Shown piece by piece: positions 8,421-17,948 of a stretch of DNA of 64,000 nucleotides (within the stretch, counting starts at the first letter, position 1; every line of letters begins with the position of its first letter). The stretch comes from Roseiarcus sp963758335 (GTDB taxonomy: Bacteria; Pseudomonadota; Alphaproteobacteria; Rhizobiales; Beijerinckiaceae): assembly GCA_963758335.1 (NCBI GenBank), contig CAVWVF010000004.1:434001-498000 (forward strand), read 5' to 3'. Position numbers and translations under genes: made by a program. The notes beneath the pieces were generated by a model. The model searched no databases and was not told the origin of the DNA. It saw only the letters and a program-made list of their open reading frames with translations.

Positions 8421-9713
8421 ATGTCCGCCGCTGTTCAGACCCTAGAGCCAGAAACGGAAGTTCGTGCCGCCATGCGTTCCATCGGCGCGCAGGCTCGTGC
8501 GGCCGCACGCGTTCTCGGCAACGCCTCGGCCGAGCAGAAGAACCGTGCGCTGACGGCGGGCGCTCGCGTCCTTCGGGAACGCTCCGCCGACATTCTTGTC
8601 GCGAATGCGCGTGATCTCGCCGACGGCCAAGCGAAAGGCCTGACACCCGCGTTTCTGGACCGACTGGCGCTGAACGAAACGCGCATCGAGTCGATCGCGC
8701 GGGGCCTCGAGGAGGTCGCGTCGCTCGACGACCCGGTTGGGCAGGTGCTGGCGACTTTCACCCGCCCGAACGGCCTCGTCATCGAGAGGGTGGCGACGCC
8801 GCTTGGCGTCGTCGAAGTCATTTACGAGAGCCGACCAAACGTCACCGCGGACGCTGGCGCTCTTTGCCTGAAGAGCGGCAACGCTGTGGTGCTGCGAGGT
8901 GGCTCGGACAGTTTTCATTCGTCGGCCGCAATCCACGCCTGCCTCGTCGAGGGCCTCAAAGAGGCCAGCCTCCCCAAATCCGCCGTCGCGCGTGCACCTT
9001 TCGCTTCCCGCGCCGCGGTCAGCGAGATGCTGGAGGGCCTCGGCGGAGCGCTGGACGTCATCGTGCCACGGGGCGGGAGGAGTCTGGTGGACCGGGTGCA
9101 GCGCGAGGCCAGGGTGCCCGTCTTCGCCCATCTCGAGGGCATCGTGCACGTCTATGTCGACCGGGCAGCCGATCTCGACAAGGCGATCCGCATCGTCGTC
9201 AACGCCAAGATGCGACGCACCGGAATTTGCGGCGCCGCGGAGACGCTGCTGGTTCATCGGAGTGTTGCGGACTGTATGCTAAAGCCGCTGATCGAGGCGC
9301 TTGTGCAGACGGGCTGCGAGGTGCGCGGCGATGCGGTCGTCCAGGAGGCGGACGCGCGCGCGAAGGCTGCGATCGAGGAGGATTGGCGGACGGAATACCT
9401 CGACGCGATCATCGCAATCAGGGTCGTCGACAGCCTCGAGGCGGCGATCAACCACATCGAAACCTACGGCTCGCACCACACCGAATGCATCGTGACCGAA
9501 GACAAGGCGGCCGCGGAGAAGTTCCTCAAGGAAGTCGACTCGGCGATCGTCATCCACAACGCCTCCACCCAGTTCGCGGACGGGGGCGAGTTCGGTTTCG
9601 GGGGCGAAATCGGCATTGCTACGGGGCGGATGCATGCGCGAGGACCGGTTGGGGTCGAGCAGCTCTGCACCTTCAAGTATAGGGTGCGCGGCGACGGCCA
9701 GATCCGGCCTTGA
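8421..9713 (+). CDS. proA: gamma-glutamyl phosphate reductase (glutamate-5-semialdehyde dehydrogenase)
   Basis: 430 aa, full family length. Catalyses the NADPH-dependent reduction of L-glutamyl-5-phosphate to glutamate semialdehyde, the second step of proline synthesis. Family landmarks: VIYESRPNVTADAGALCLKSGNAVVLRGG (cofactor region), IVPRGGRSLVDRV, the catalytic Cys270 in RRTGICGAAETLL, the HHTECIVTE block, and the C-terminal EIGIATGRMHARGPVGVEQL signature. Intact. The gene stands alone in the same direction as mogA; no proB is in the window. Confidence 0.96.
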   Translation: MSAAVQTLEPETEVRAAMRSIGAQARAAARVLGNASAEQKNRALTAGARVLRERSADILVANARDLADGQAKGLTPAFLDRLALNETRIESIARGLEEVASLDDPVGQVLATFTRPNGLVIERVATPLGVVEVIYESRPNVTADAGALCLKSGNAVVLRGGSDSFHSSAAIHACLVEGLKEASLPKSAVARAPFASRAAVSEMLEGLGGALDVIVPRGGRSLVDRVQREARVPVFAHLEGIVHVYVDRAADLDKAIRIVVNAKMRRTGICGAAETLLVHRSVADCMLKPLIEALVQTGCEVRGDAVVQEADARAKAAIEEDWRTEYLDAIIAIRVVDSLEAAINHIETYGSHHTECIVTEDKAAAEKFLKEVDSAIVIHNASTQFADGGEFGFGGEIGIATGRMHARGPVGVEQLCTFKYRVRGDGQIRP

Positions 9714-9907
9714 GGGTTTCCGGATCTTGGCGCAGATTGATCTCTACGTGTTCGCCCAGAGCGCCGATTGCGCGCTATGGAGCGCGCCATACGCCGACGC
9801 CACCCAAGTGTAAGCGCTGTTTTGACCCCAGCTTTTCGGGCGCGGGCGCAGCGGCGATAGTCGGGGCGATAGGGGCTCCGACATATGTCGATTTTAACTT
9901 AGCTATA
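9714..9907. other. intergenic region between proA and an IS element
   Basis: About 190 bp with no open frame, RNA gene or strong hairpin that I can support. It becomes AT-rich (TTTTAACTTAGCTATAT) just before the inverted repeat of the next IS element. Confidence 0.5.
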
Positions 9908-10105
9908 TAGTTACTTTCCGGCGCAAAATGGAAGGCTGGGATCGTACCGGTTTCGTAGCTGGCCGGAATAGAAGCTGCAAGATCGGACGGTTTTGTGCCG
10001 GACGGCGCGTCCGCCCGAGCGCCCGAGTCAACGATCGGCCTGCGTGATTTTTTTTGTGATGGATGGTGGTTGACAGATGGCGGCGAATCAGTCTCATTTA
10101 TAAGA

Positions 10106-10456
10106 ATGAAACGACAGCGATGTGTCGCGGCGCGCGAGAGGCTGCTGGAACGATTGCCGGTAACCGGTGAGATCCTGCGCGGATCGCTGCTGGAGAGAAC
10201 CATCCGCAACCACGCCCGAGGATGCAGCAAATGCGCTAGCGGCGAAGGACACCGGCTGTCGGTCTTGACGGTGAGCTACCCCGGCGGGCGCACGCGGCAG
10301 TTCAGCCTGCGCGGCGAGATGGCGCCTCAGGTCCGCCGCTGGCTGGCGAATTATCAGCAGCTGAAGGAAGCCATCGAGGCGATTTGCGAGCTCAATCACC
10401 AACTGCTGCGCCCGGACGAGGCGGCGGCAGGATCGCGGAGGAAACACCGTGATTGA
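10106..10456 (+). CDS. DUF6788 accessory protein of the IS element
   Basis: 116 aa from ATG 10106; the open frame extends upstream into AT-rich non-coding DNA. It matches the small protein often found in front of ISNCY/IS5-type transposases: ERLLERLPVTGEILRGSLLER, then a Cys pair in GCSKCASGEGH, then VSYPGGRTRQFSLRGEMAPQ and a helical LANYQQLKEAIEAICELNHQL. Its role in transposition is not established. The gene is intact and ends 1 nt before the transposase start region. Confidence 0.75.
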   Translation: MKRQRCVAARERLLERLPVTGEILRGSLLERTIRNHARGCSKCASGEGHRLSVLTVSYPGGRTRQFSLRGEMAPQVRRWLANYQQLKEAIEAICELNHQLLRPDEAAAGSRRKHRD

Positions 10457-10457
10457 G

Positions 10458-11845
10458 ATGCGGCGGGCCCAGCGCAGCTTCGGTGACGGATTGATCGCCG
10501 AGGAAGTGAAGGACTTGCGCGAGGGCTGGATGAACCATGCCGATCGGCTGCTCGACGATGAAGGCGTCGTCGCGGCGGTTTAGGAAGCGCTCGGCCGGCG
10601 CCATCCGCGAAGCCGCAGTCGCGGTCGGCGCGGTTCGCCGGCCGAGATTGTCCTGCGCCTTTTGATCCTCAAGCACGTGCGCAACTGGAGCTACGAGGTT
10701 CTCGAGCGCGAGGTGCGCGCCAACCACTCGCGTCGGGCGGCGGCAAGATGCCGGACGCCAAGACGATCGGCCGTTGGGGCATGACGGTGGGACCGGAGGC
10801 GATCAAGCAGATTCACGAACGGCTGGCTCGAATGGCGCAAGCGGAAGGGATTGCGACCGGGCGGCGGATGCGTGTCGACGCCACGGTCGTCGAGACCAAC
10901 GTCCATTATCCGACCGATTTGAGCCTGCTCGGCGACGGCGTGCGGGTGCTGACGCGGGTGATGAAGAAGATCACCGCAATTGCCGGCGAGGTCGGCGCGA
11001 GACTCCGCGACCGCAGCCGGTGCGTCAAACTGCGCGTGCTCGATATTGAGCGGGCGGCGCGCGCCAAGGGACCACAGAGCAGGAGCGGCTTAAGCAGGGC
11101 TACGGCAGACTGCTCGCCTCGACCAGCCGGGTGGTCGGTCAGGCGAAGCGGTTCGCCCGTGAGATCGCCGACGGGGTCAAGCAGGCGTGCGGCGTCGTAG
11201 GGCAGTTGCCCTGGAAGGCCTGCGTCGGCAACTCGAGGACATGGCGCCGCGGGTACGGCAGGTGATGAAGCAGGCCCGGGCGCGCATCTTTGGCGGCGAC
11301 ACTCGTGCCGAAGGCAAGGTTCTCAGCCTGTTCGAGCCGTCGACGGAGATCATCCGCAAAGGCAAGGCGGCCAAGCCCAACGAGTTTGGCAAGATGGTCA
11401 AGCTACAGGAGGCCGAGAACCAGATTGTCATCGACTACGAGGTCTATGACCGGCATCCCAACGATGCCGACCTGTTGATCCCTGCGATCGAGGCGATCAG
11501 GCAAGGCTTGGGCGCCTGCCGTACCTGGTGGCGGCGGATGCGGCCTTTTATTCCGGCAAGAACGAGGCTGCCGCGAAGGCCAAAGGCATCAAGCGCGTGT
11601 GCGTTCCCAATCGCTCCACCAAAAGCTCCGACCGCAAACGCGAGCAGAAGAAGCGCTGGTTCCGCAACGGGCAGAAGTGGCGCACTGGATCGGAGGGCCG
11701 TATCAGCATAGTCAAGCGGCGTCACGGGCTCGATCGCTGCCGATACAAGGGGAACAACGGCATGCGGCGCTGGGTCGGGCTCGGAGTGATCGGCGACAAT
11801 CTCATCAGCATCGGAAACGCCCTCGCAAAAAGAGCCAACCTGTAG
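10458..11845 (+). pseudogene. ISNCY-family transposase, multiply disrupted
   Basis: Starts ATG 10458 (MRRAQRSFGDGLIAEEVKDL). An in-frame TAG follows VVAAV at about 10579. A deletion near 10725 removes the usual segment before GGGKMPDAKTIGRWG. Further shifts occur near 11085, 11190 and 11510. Recognisable parts include the first catalytic region MRVDATVVETNVHYPTD, a second near YLVAADAAFYSGKNEAA, and the C-terminal EGRISIVKRRHGLDRCRYKG. Cannot make a working enzyme. Confidence 0.8.
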
Positions 11846-12030
11846 CTGTCAGCCTGCAAGCTTCACCGCTCCCACCCGCCAGGCCCGGCCCGGCGGGCTT
11901 TGCCTATGTCGCCACCGTACGCCATCCTCCCGAAAACACGAATTTTGCGCCGGAAAGTAGCTAAGCTAGTGGCCAGTTTCAATCATCTCGAAAAGGATTT
12001 AACGATTCCTTATCCATCGCGATTCGAGCG

Positions 12031-13086
12031 ATGGAGGAAATCATGGCGGCCAGAGTGCCCTCGGTGAAGCGGTATGTCGCGCGGCTGAGGGCGGAGGCGT
12101 TGAGCTTGAAGCGTTGATCCGCAAGGGCAAGAGCCCGGCGCAACGGCTTTCTGAAGGCGCGCATCCTGTTGAAGGCCGACGTTTCGGACGACGGCGAAGG
12201 GTGGAGCGACAACCGGATCATCGAGGCTCCGGAGACCAACGCTTCGATGGTCTATCGGGTGCGCAAGCAATTGGTGGAAGAGGGCGTCGAGGCCGTCTTG
12301 AGCCGCAAGGCGCCGGCTGCGCCCGCCGTGCCGCGGATTTTCGACGGCGAGAAGGAGGCCCGACTGATCGCTCTGGCCTGCTCCAAACAGCGACTCAACG
12401 ATCCAGCGCACGCTCAAAAAAAGCTCTTCGGCCGCACCGTCGCAAATACTGGGTCATCCCGCCCAAGGCCAGCGGCGCTTTCGTAGCGGCGATGGAGGAC
12501 GTGCTGTCGGTCTACACCCGGCCCCACGATCCCGAGCGCCCGGTTGTTTGTCTGGACGAGACCTCCAAGCAGCTCGTCGCCGAAACCCGCTCGCCGGTCG
12601 CGATGCGGCCGGGGCGCCCGGCCCGCGTCGATTACGAATACACGCGCAATGGCGTGGCCAACCTGTTCATGATGTTCGGCCGCTCGAGGGCTGGCGCCAC
12701 GCCAAGGTCACCGACCGCCGCACCGCCGTCGATCACGCCCACAAAGACTTGGCCGACGTTCACTTCGCGCAAGCCGCGACGATCGTCCTCATCCAGGCCG
12801 CATCGCTCTACGAAGCCTTTCCAGCCGCCGAGGCTAGGCACCTGGTCGAACGCTTCGAATCGCATTACACGCCAAAACATGGCTCCTGGCTGAACCTGGC
12901 CGAATCCGAATTCGGCGTCCTCGCCTCGCAATGTCTCGACCGGCGCATCCCCGACAAGCCGACAATCAGCGCCGAGGTCGCCGCCTGGATCCGCGACCGA
13001 AACAACAATCACGCCGCCGCCGAATGGCGCGCTTCACAACCGACGACGCCCGCATCAAACTCAAGAGCTTGTACCCCTCACTATGA
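12031..13086 (+). pseudogene. IS630-family transposase lacking its second catalytic motif
   Basis: ATG 12031 gives MEEIMAARVPSVKRYVARLR, then the frame shifts near 12100 into GKSPAQRL...ILLKADVSDDGEGWSDNRIIEA. A further segment is lost after LIALACSKQ (about 12390), and the frame moves again. Conserved parts: FVAAMEDVLSVYTRPHDPERPVVCLDET (first Asp), VDYEYTRNGVANLFMMF, and HYTPKHGSWLNLAESEFGVL (third acidic residue). The DNLNTHK motif expected between IVLIQ and ASLYEAF is deleted, removing a catalytic Asp. It abuts the intact IS630 at 13100. Confidence 0.85.
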
Positions 13087-13099
13087 TCGAATCGCAGCA

Positions 13100-14381
13100 C
13101 TAGTTCATCGATTTTGAGATTCGAATCATATCAGGCGGCCTAGTCGATCCTATAGGACCAAGTATGGACGACGGGGTGTCGGTTGAACTCATCCATGGCG
13201 GCCATGATGCGGTTCTTGAGCTCCTGTTTGGATGCGACGCGGATATGGCGCAGCACCGAGCGGGCGAGCTTGGGGAAGAAGCCTTCGACGAGATTAAGCC
13301 AGGAGCCGTGCTTGGGCGTGAAGATGAATTCGAAGCGGCCGGCAGGCTGCTCGGCGAGCCAAGCCTTGGTCTCCTTGGAGATGTGCGCCGAATGATTGTC
13401 GAGGATCAGCTTGATCGCCGTATGGCTCGGATAGGCGGCGTCGAGGAGCTTGAGGAATTCAATGAATTCGCGGCTGCGGTGGCGGTCCTTGACGAGAGCG
13501 TGGACTTGGCCGGTGAGCAGATCGATGCCGGCCAGCAAGCTGACCGTGCCGTGGCGCTTGTACTCGTAGTCGCGCGCGAAGGTCGCATGTCTGCCGGGCT
13601 CGGGCGGCAGGTCCGGGGCGGTCGTGGCGATTGCCTGAATGCCGGGCTTCTCGTCGTAGGAGACGATCGCCACCGCATCGCTCGGTTCTTGTTTTGCGGC
13701 CGCCGCCGTCTCCTTGATGAGCCTCACTTCGCGATAGACGCACAGAACCTCCGCCATCTTCTGCTTGAACTCCGGATCGCGGCGTTCCAGGTAGTAGCGG
13801 ACCTTGTGCGGCTTTATCTCCTGCTCATTGAGGATTTTGCACAACGTGCCCTGAGCCAGCTTGCCGAGGCAGGCGTGTCCTTGGGCGGGTCCATGCTCGC
13901 GCGCATGGCGGGCAAGCAGTCGCGTCGTCCACAATTCGGGCGGATAGCCGAGATCCTTGGCCTTGCGGCAGGCGAGGTCGACAACCCATGCCTTGGCCTC
14001 GGCGGTGATCGTCGGCTCCTTGCCGGACCGCGGCCGATCATCGAGCGCCGCCCGCGCACCGTAGACCAGCGCCCGCTCGACACAGCGCGGAACGGTCTGA
14101 TGGTGCGCGCCCACGGCCCGTCCCACCTGAAAAAAGGATGGCTCGTCCCGGTAGGCCAGCAGCATTCGCGCTCGCTCGACCCGGCTCGCCGGTTCGCTTC
14201 GCGAACGGGCAATCGCGCGCAAAGCCGCCAAATCCTCCTCGCTCATCGCCAATTCGATCGCCTTCCGCTGTCCCGCCACGACCTCAAACCTCGCCTCCGA
14301 ATCAAAGCGCAAAGGCCACAACCCATGTCGAGAAAAATAAATCCTGGGTACGTGATTGGATTCACGGAATCGATGAACTAG
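13100..14381 (-). mobile_element. intact IS630-family element with TA target duplication
   Basis: Inverted repeats start GTTCATCGATT at 13103 and end AATCGATGAAC at 14378. Each is embedded in CTAG, consistent with IS630 insertion at a TA dinucleotide (TA at 13101-13102 and 14379-14380). One complete transposase gene fills the element. It sits immediately downstream of an older, degenerate IS630. Confidence 0.85.
13140..14321 (-). CDS. IS630-family transposase
   Basis: 393 aa, complete. An N-terminal helix-turn-helix part (LRAIARSRSEPASRVERARMLL, then VGRAVGAHHQTV) binds the ends. The DDE catalytic domain has Asp in IVSYDEKPGIQ, Asp in LILDNHSAHISKET, and Glu in SWLNLVEGFFPKLARSVLR. All three are present, with the KHGSWLNLVE box typical of the family. 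No frame damage. Likely the active enzyme of the 13100-14381 element. Confidence 0.92.
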   Translation of the reverse strand: MWPLRFDSEARFEVVAGQRKAIELAMSEEDLAALRAIARSRSEPASRVERARMLLAYRDEPSFFQVGRAVGAHHQTVPRCVERALVYGARAALDDRPRSGKEPTITAEAKAWVVDLACRKAKDLGYPPELWTTRLLARHAREHGPAQGHACLGKLAQGTLCKILNEQEIKPHKVRYYLERRDPEFKQKMAEVLCVYREVRLIKETAAAAKQEPSDAVAIVSYDEKPGIQAIATTAPDLPPEPGRHATFARDYEYKRHGTVSLLAGIDLLTGQVHALVKDRHRSREFIEFLKLLDAAYPSHTAIKLILDNHSAHISKETKAWLAEQPAGRFEFIFTPKHGSWLNLVEGFFPKLARSVLRHIRVASKQELKNRIMAAMDEFNRHPVVHTWSYRID

Positions 14382-14645
14382 AGCGTAAGCACGTGTCGGA
14401 GGGAAAAGCTCCCGTGCGACGCGTTGAGATTTTCACTGGCGCGGGACGACGGCTAAGTTGGAGCGCGCGTGAGAAGGCGGCGATTGGGCCTAAAGTGCCA
14501 TGTGGCGCGTCCGACCCAGTCGGCCAGCGTCGAGCGATCGAGACGGAATCCCTTCAATAAGTCGCGGTATATCAGCGAAAACCGATCCGGGGATTGACGA
14601 AACTTCTTGAGGCCGTATCCGACCGCGCCGCGGAGCCTATGTTGT
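14382..14645. other. non-coding DNA between two IS elements
   Basis: About 260 bp between the IS630 right end and the IS1182 left repeat. No frame with family similarity, no RNA gene and no marked hairpin seen. Probably a remnant of original flanking DNA. Confidence 0.4.
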
Positions 14646-16083
14646 GCAGACCGTGCGAAGAGTCGGCCTGAGCGGATTCCTTCGCGGCGTTAGCCGCGTT
14701 GGAGTCACGCATGACTCACATCGCCGGATTCGAACGCGACCAGCTTCTGTTGTCGCCGGAGGCGGTGGATGATTGTGTCGGGTCCGACAATCCGGTGCGG
14801 TTGATCGACGCCTTCGTCGACGGACTGGACCTTGCGGCGGCGGGGTTTGCGCGCGTTGTGGCAAAGGCGACGGGGCGTCCGGGCTATGCTCCGGGCGACC
14901 TTCTGAAGCTCTACATCTACGGCTATCTGAACCGGGTCCGATCGAGCCGTCGGCTGGAGGCGGAATGTCATCGCAACATCGAGGTCATCGGGCTGTTTCA
15001 GGCGCGACAATCGCGCGGCGTTTCGCGCCGTGTTCCGCCAGTTCGTGTTGCTGTGCCGGCGGCTCGACCTTTACGGCCGCGAGTTGCTGGCGGTCGACGG
15101 AACCCGCATCAAGGCGGTCAACAACAAGGATCGCAACTTCACCCACTCTTCGCTGCGAGAGTTCATCCGCGCCGCCGCCGAGCGGTTGGACGACTACCTC
15201 AAGCGGCTCGACGACGGCGACGTCGAGGATGGCGCGACAGGGGGGCGGCGCGCGCACGAAGAACCTGGCCGAGAAGATCGCGGCGCTCAGCGAGAAGCAC
15301 GGCCGTTACCAAGCGATGCTGGCTCAGCTCGACCGAACCGGCGAGGACCAGATCTCGCTGACCGATCCCGACAGCCGCGCCATGGCCGCCCACACGAAGG
15401 TCGGCGTCGGGCTACAACATTCAAGTCGCGGTCGACGCCAAGCATAAGCTGATCGTCGAGCAGGCGGTGACCAACCAAGTGGTGGAACGTGGGCCTGCTG
15501 ACGCAGACTGCGGAGCCGGCCCGCGAAATCCTGGGGGTCGAGACGATCGACGTCGTCGCCGATCGCGGCTACTTCAAGATCGAAGACATCGAGGCATGCG
15601 AGAGGGCCGGCTGCATTCCCCACGTTCCCAGGCCGCAGCGCGGCTCCTCGGCGCGCGAGGGCCTGTTTCGCAAGGACGAGTTCCGATACGACGCCGAGCG
15701 CGACGCCTACGTCTGCCCGGCCGGGAAGTTGCTGACGCCGATTCGCCGCGAGGTCGTCGAACATCCGTTCGGCAGCATCAAGCAGTGGATGTATCAGGGC
15801 GCGTTCCTGATGCGCGGCCTCGCCAACGTGCGCGCCGAGTTCAGCCTGACCGCGCTCGCCTACAATTTGCGCCGCGCGCTCAACATCCTCGGCGTCGAGG
15901 CCATGACAGCCGCGGTAGTGGCCTGAGACAGGGTTACGCGGCTCTATCCGCGCGCACGGGGTCACCCGGGCGCCTCTCAGGTCGTGTCAGACGGCCAATG
16001 AGGCCGAAACGGCCGAAATTCCCCGCAGTTCGCTCCTCGCGCCGCTTCATGCCCAACCCCGGGGACTTTTCGCACAGTCTGCG
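14646..16083 (+). mobile_element. decayed IS1182-family element
   Basis: Bounded by imperfect inverted repeats: GCAGACCGTGCGAAGAGTC at 14646-14664 and its near-complement GACTTTTCGCACAGTCTGC ending at 16083. It contains a single broken transposase. I saw no convincing target duplication. Confidence 0.75.
14711..15926 (+). pseudogene. IS1182-family transposase, multiple frameshifts and an internal deletion
   Basis: The N-terminus is typical (MTHIAGFERDQLLLSPEAVD, then GYAPGDLLKLYIYGYLNRVRSSRRLE). Coding is lost at about 15008, where the segment carrying FKTIADFR should lie, and resumes in another frame (FRQFVLLCRRLDLYGRELLAVDGTRIKAVNNKDRNFT). Shifts follow near 15240, 15412 and 15480. Later pieces include TIDVVADRGYFKIEDIEAC (second Asp), then a deletion near 15755 that joins LTPIRR to EVVEHPFGSIKQWM (catalytic Glu region). 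Ends ...LNILGVEAMTAAVVA at 15926. Inactive. Confidence 0.85.
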
Positions 16084-16396
16084 TGATGTGAACCGGCATT
16101 GCTCCCCGTTAAAGGCATCGCTGGGAGATTCGCAGGGCGAATACGGTACATGAATCCACCCTTCTAAACCAGGGGAGCGGAGATCGAACTGATTGCAGAG
16201 GACTTGCGCAGTGCAGCGGCAGCCTCCAGATTCCGTTACTGGCCGAATCGGCGTTGATGACGTTCTCGGAGAGATTGAACGAAGCCGCTACGGCGGCGGG
16301 AGCGGGAACTGCGGTCGGGAGGCCGTTGTGGCGTGATGATCCTCCTGCCTGAGAGGATTGGGGTGTTTCAGCCCTCTCTCAGACAGGAGTTTTCAG
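16084..16396. promoter_or_regulatory. leader region with hairpin over the integrase ribosome-binding site
   Basis: About 310 bp without a gene. The end of it forms a stem: CTCCTGCCTGAGAGG (16342-16356) pairs with CCTCTCTCAGACAGGAG (16373-16389). The right arm contains CAGGAG, the ribosome-binding site 7 nt before ATG 16397. Translation of the integrase frame may therefore be limited by this structure. The pairing is seen directly; the control role is an inference. Confidence 0.5.
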
Positions 16397-17112
16397 ATGG
16401 CCGAGATGAGCGCTCTGCGCCGTCGCATGATCGAGGACATGACGCAACGATCCTACATCCACGCGGTCTCGAAGTTCAGCCAGCATTTTCGTCGCTCGCC
16501 CGACCGGCTTGGCCTGGAGGAGGTGCGCGCCTACCAGGTTCACTTGGCCTCGAAGGGGGTCGCCTGGGCGTCGCTCAACCAGGTCGTATGCGCCCTGCGG
16601 TTCTTCTACGGCGTGACGATGGGCGAGGAGACGATCCCCGAGCGAATCGCCTACGCCCGCGAGCCGCGCAAGCTTCCCGTGGTACCTTGTAGAGGTTGCC
16701 CTCCAGATCGGCATCGAATTGCTCGATCGTCTGCCCATCCACGCCGGCCGCACCTTTGTTGGATTTGACCGCTTTATACGCTTCGTACACTTGCCGTTTC
16801 TCGATCTTGAACGCTCAGCGCCGACGAGGTCGTGCGGTTTCTGGAGGCGGTTTCGAGCCTGAAGGCCCGCGTGGCGCTGACGACGGCCTATGCGGCGGGC
16901 CTGCGCGTTTCGGAAGTCGCCGCCCTGAAGGTCTCTGACGTCGACAGCGCGCGCAGGTGATGCGGATCGAGCGCGGCAAGGGCGGCAAGGAACGCTGCGT
17001 GATGCTGTCGCGACCGCTGCTCGGCATCCTGCGCAGCTACTGGCGGCTGGCGCGACCGCCGCTGTTCCTGTTCCCGGGCCGCGCGCCCGACAAGCCGATT
17101 GACCCGACGGTG
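16397..17112 (+). pseudogene. tyrosine recombinase/integrase of an IS91-type unit, interrupted
   Basis: N-terminal core-binding domain from ATG 16397 (MAEMSALRRRMIEDMTQRSY, then LRFFYGVTMGEETIPERIAYAREPRKLPVV). A foreign 128-bp piece follows at 16686-16812. The catalytic domain then resumes with LSADEVVRFLEAVSSLKARV and AYAAGLRVSEVAALKVSDVD (first catalytic Arg). A missing C near 16955 shifts the frame into RQVMRIERGKGGKERCVMLS. It breaks off at DKPIDPTVLH before the later His/Tyr residues and runs into an IS91 transposase piece. Such integrase genes commonly precede IS91-like transposases. Confidence 0.75.
16686..16812 (-). pseudogene. group II intron reverse transcriptase (LtrA) fragment
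   Basis: The minus strand encodes FKIEKRQVYEAYKAVKSNKG followed by AAGVDGQTIEQFDADLEGNLYK. This is the conserved segment near the start of group II intron reverse transcriptases. Only about 42 codons are present, without the YADD active site, maturase domain or intron RNA ends. It lies inside the integrase gene, between LPVV and LSADEV, so its arrival split that gene. Confidence 0.75.
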
Positions 17113-17892
17113 CTGCATGGCCTGCCGGGTGGCCGGCCAGCGTTCGAACTGGCCGACGTCTTCGTCATCGGCGCGGTCGCGGCCTGCCGCACGGCGGCGC
17201 TCGGCGGTCACATCGAGCGATGCGACGACTGCGGCGCCGTTCGCATCGCCTACAACTCGTGCCGCAACCGTCATTGCCCGAAGTGTCAGGGAGCGGCGAG
17301 GGCCGAATGGCTCGCCGCGCGCGAAGCCGAGTTGCTGCCGGTTCCCTCCGTCCATGCGTCCGAAAACGGCTCCTTCCACGTCGTCTTCACGCTGCCGCCG
17401 GCCGCGGCCGAGATCGCCTTCCAAAACAAGGCGCTCCTCTACGGGTTGCTCATGCGCACGGCCGCCCAGACGCTCACACGCTCGCCGCCAATCCCAAGTC
17501 TCGGCGCCTTGCAACCGCTCGCCGATCCAAACGCCTCCGCCGAGCGCCTGCGCCTGTTGCGGCGCGACGAATGGGTCGTCTACGCCAAGCCGCCGTTCAT
17601 GAGAACAATCGTGCGCTCCCTCCACACTTCCGCCGCCGCCACTATCCGCCGCGCCATTCCGCAAGCGGCGCCGGGAGCCGCTGCGCGACCACGCTCTTGC
17701 ACGCCGATCTCGACCCTCGACCAGCCCCTCGCGCCGACCGACATGATCGCCCAGCCCGCCTCCTCTTCGCGGCTTCGGCACCCGCCAACCTCACCCCGAC
17801 AGCGTCCGATCCTCGACCGGAGCGCCCCACTCCGACGCGCCACCGCGCTTTCCCCATAGCGCCAAACGAACCGCGGCCTCGTTCAATCCGGC
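17113..17892 (+). pseudogene. IS91-family transposase fragment
   Basis: IS91 (Y2, HUH-type) transposases begin with a Cys-rich zinc-binding domain. Here GGHIERCDDCGAVRIAYNSC and RNRHCPKCQGAARAEWLAAR carry the Cys ligands. They are followed by FHVVFTLPPAAAEIAFQNKALLYGLL and EWVVYAKPPF near 17598. The catalytic HUH and Tyr region is missing. The remaining frames to 17890 are Pro/Arg-rich and do not match the family, implying a deletion. The 5' end is fused to the truncated integrase frame. Confidence 0.75.
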
Positions 17893-17948
17893 TTATGTGA
17901 GGTGCGCTCCCGTGCGCCAGCAATTCTCGCGCCGCGCACCTCACATAA
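17893..17948. repeat. perfect 15-bp hairpin at the IS91-type terminus
   Basis: TTATGTGAGGTGCGC at 17893-17907 is repeated as its exact complement at 17934-17948, with a 26-nt loop. It lies at the downstream end of the integrase/IS91 unit, where rolling-circle IS91 elements carry terminal secondary structure. The role as a terminus is an inference. Confidence 0.65.

Larger units (their letters stand above)
9908..11963 (+). mobile_element. decayed ISNCY-like element with 22-bp inverted repeats
   Basis: Bounded by near-perfect 22-bp inverted repeats, 9908-9929 (TAGTTACTTTCCGGCGCAAA...) and 11942-11963, one mismatch. It carries a DUF6788 gene followed by a degenerate transposase, the usual two-gene layout of this group. 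An imperfect AGCTA flanks both ends; I cannot define a target duplication with certainty. The length of about 2.05 kb fits a nearly complete but dead copy. Confidence 0.8.

Noticed and set aside
13164..14381. 405-aa plus-strand frame
   Set aside because: Antisense to the intact IS630 transposase with all DDE residues; no independent evidence of coding.
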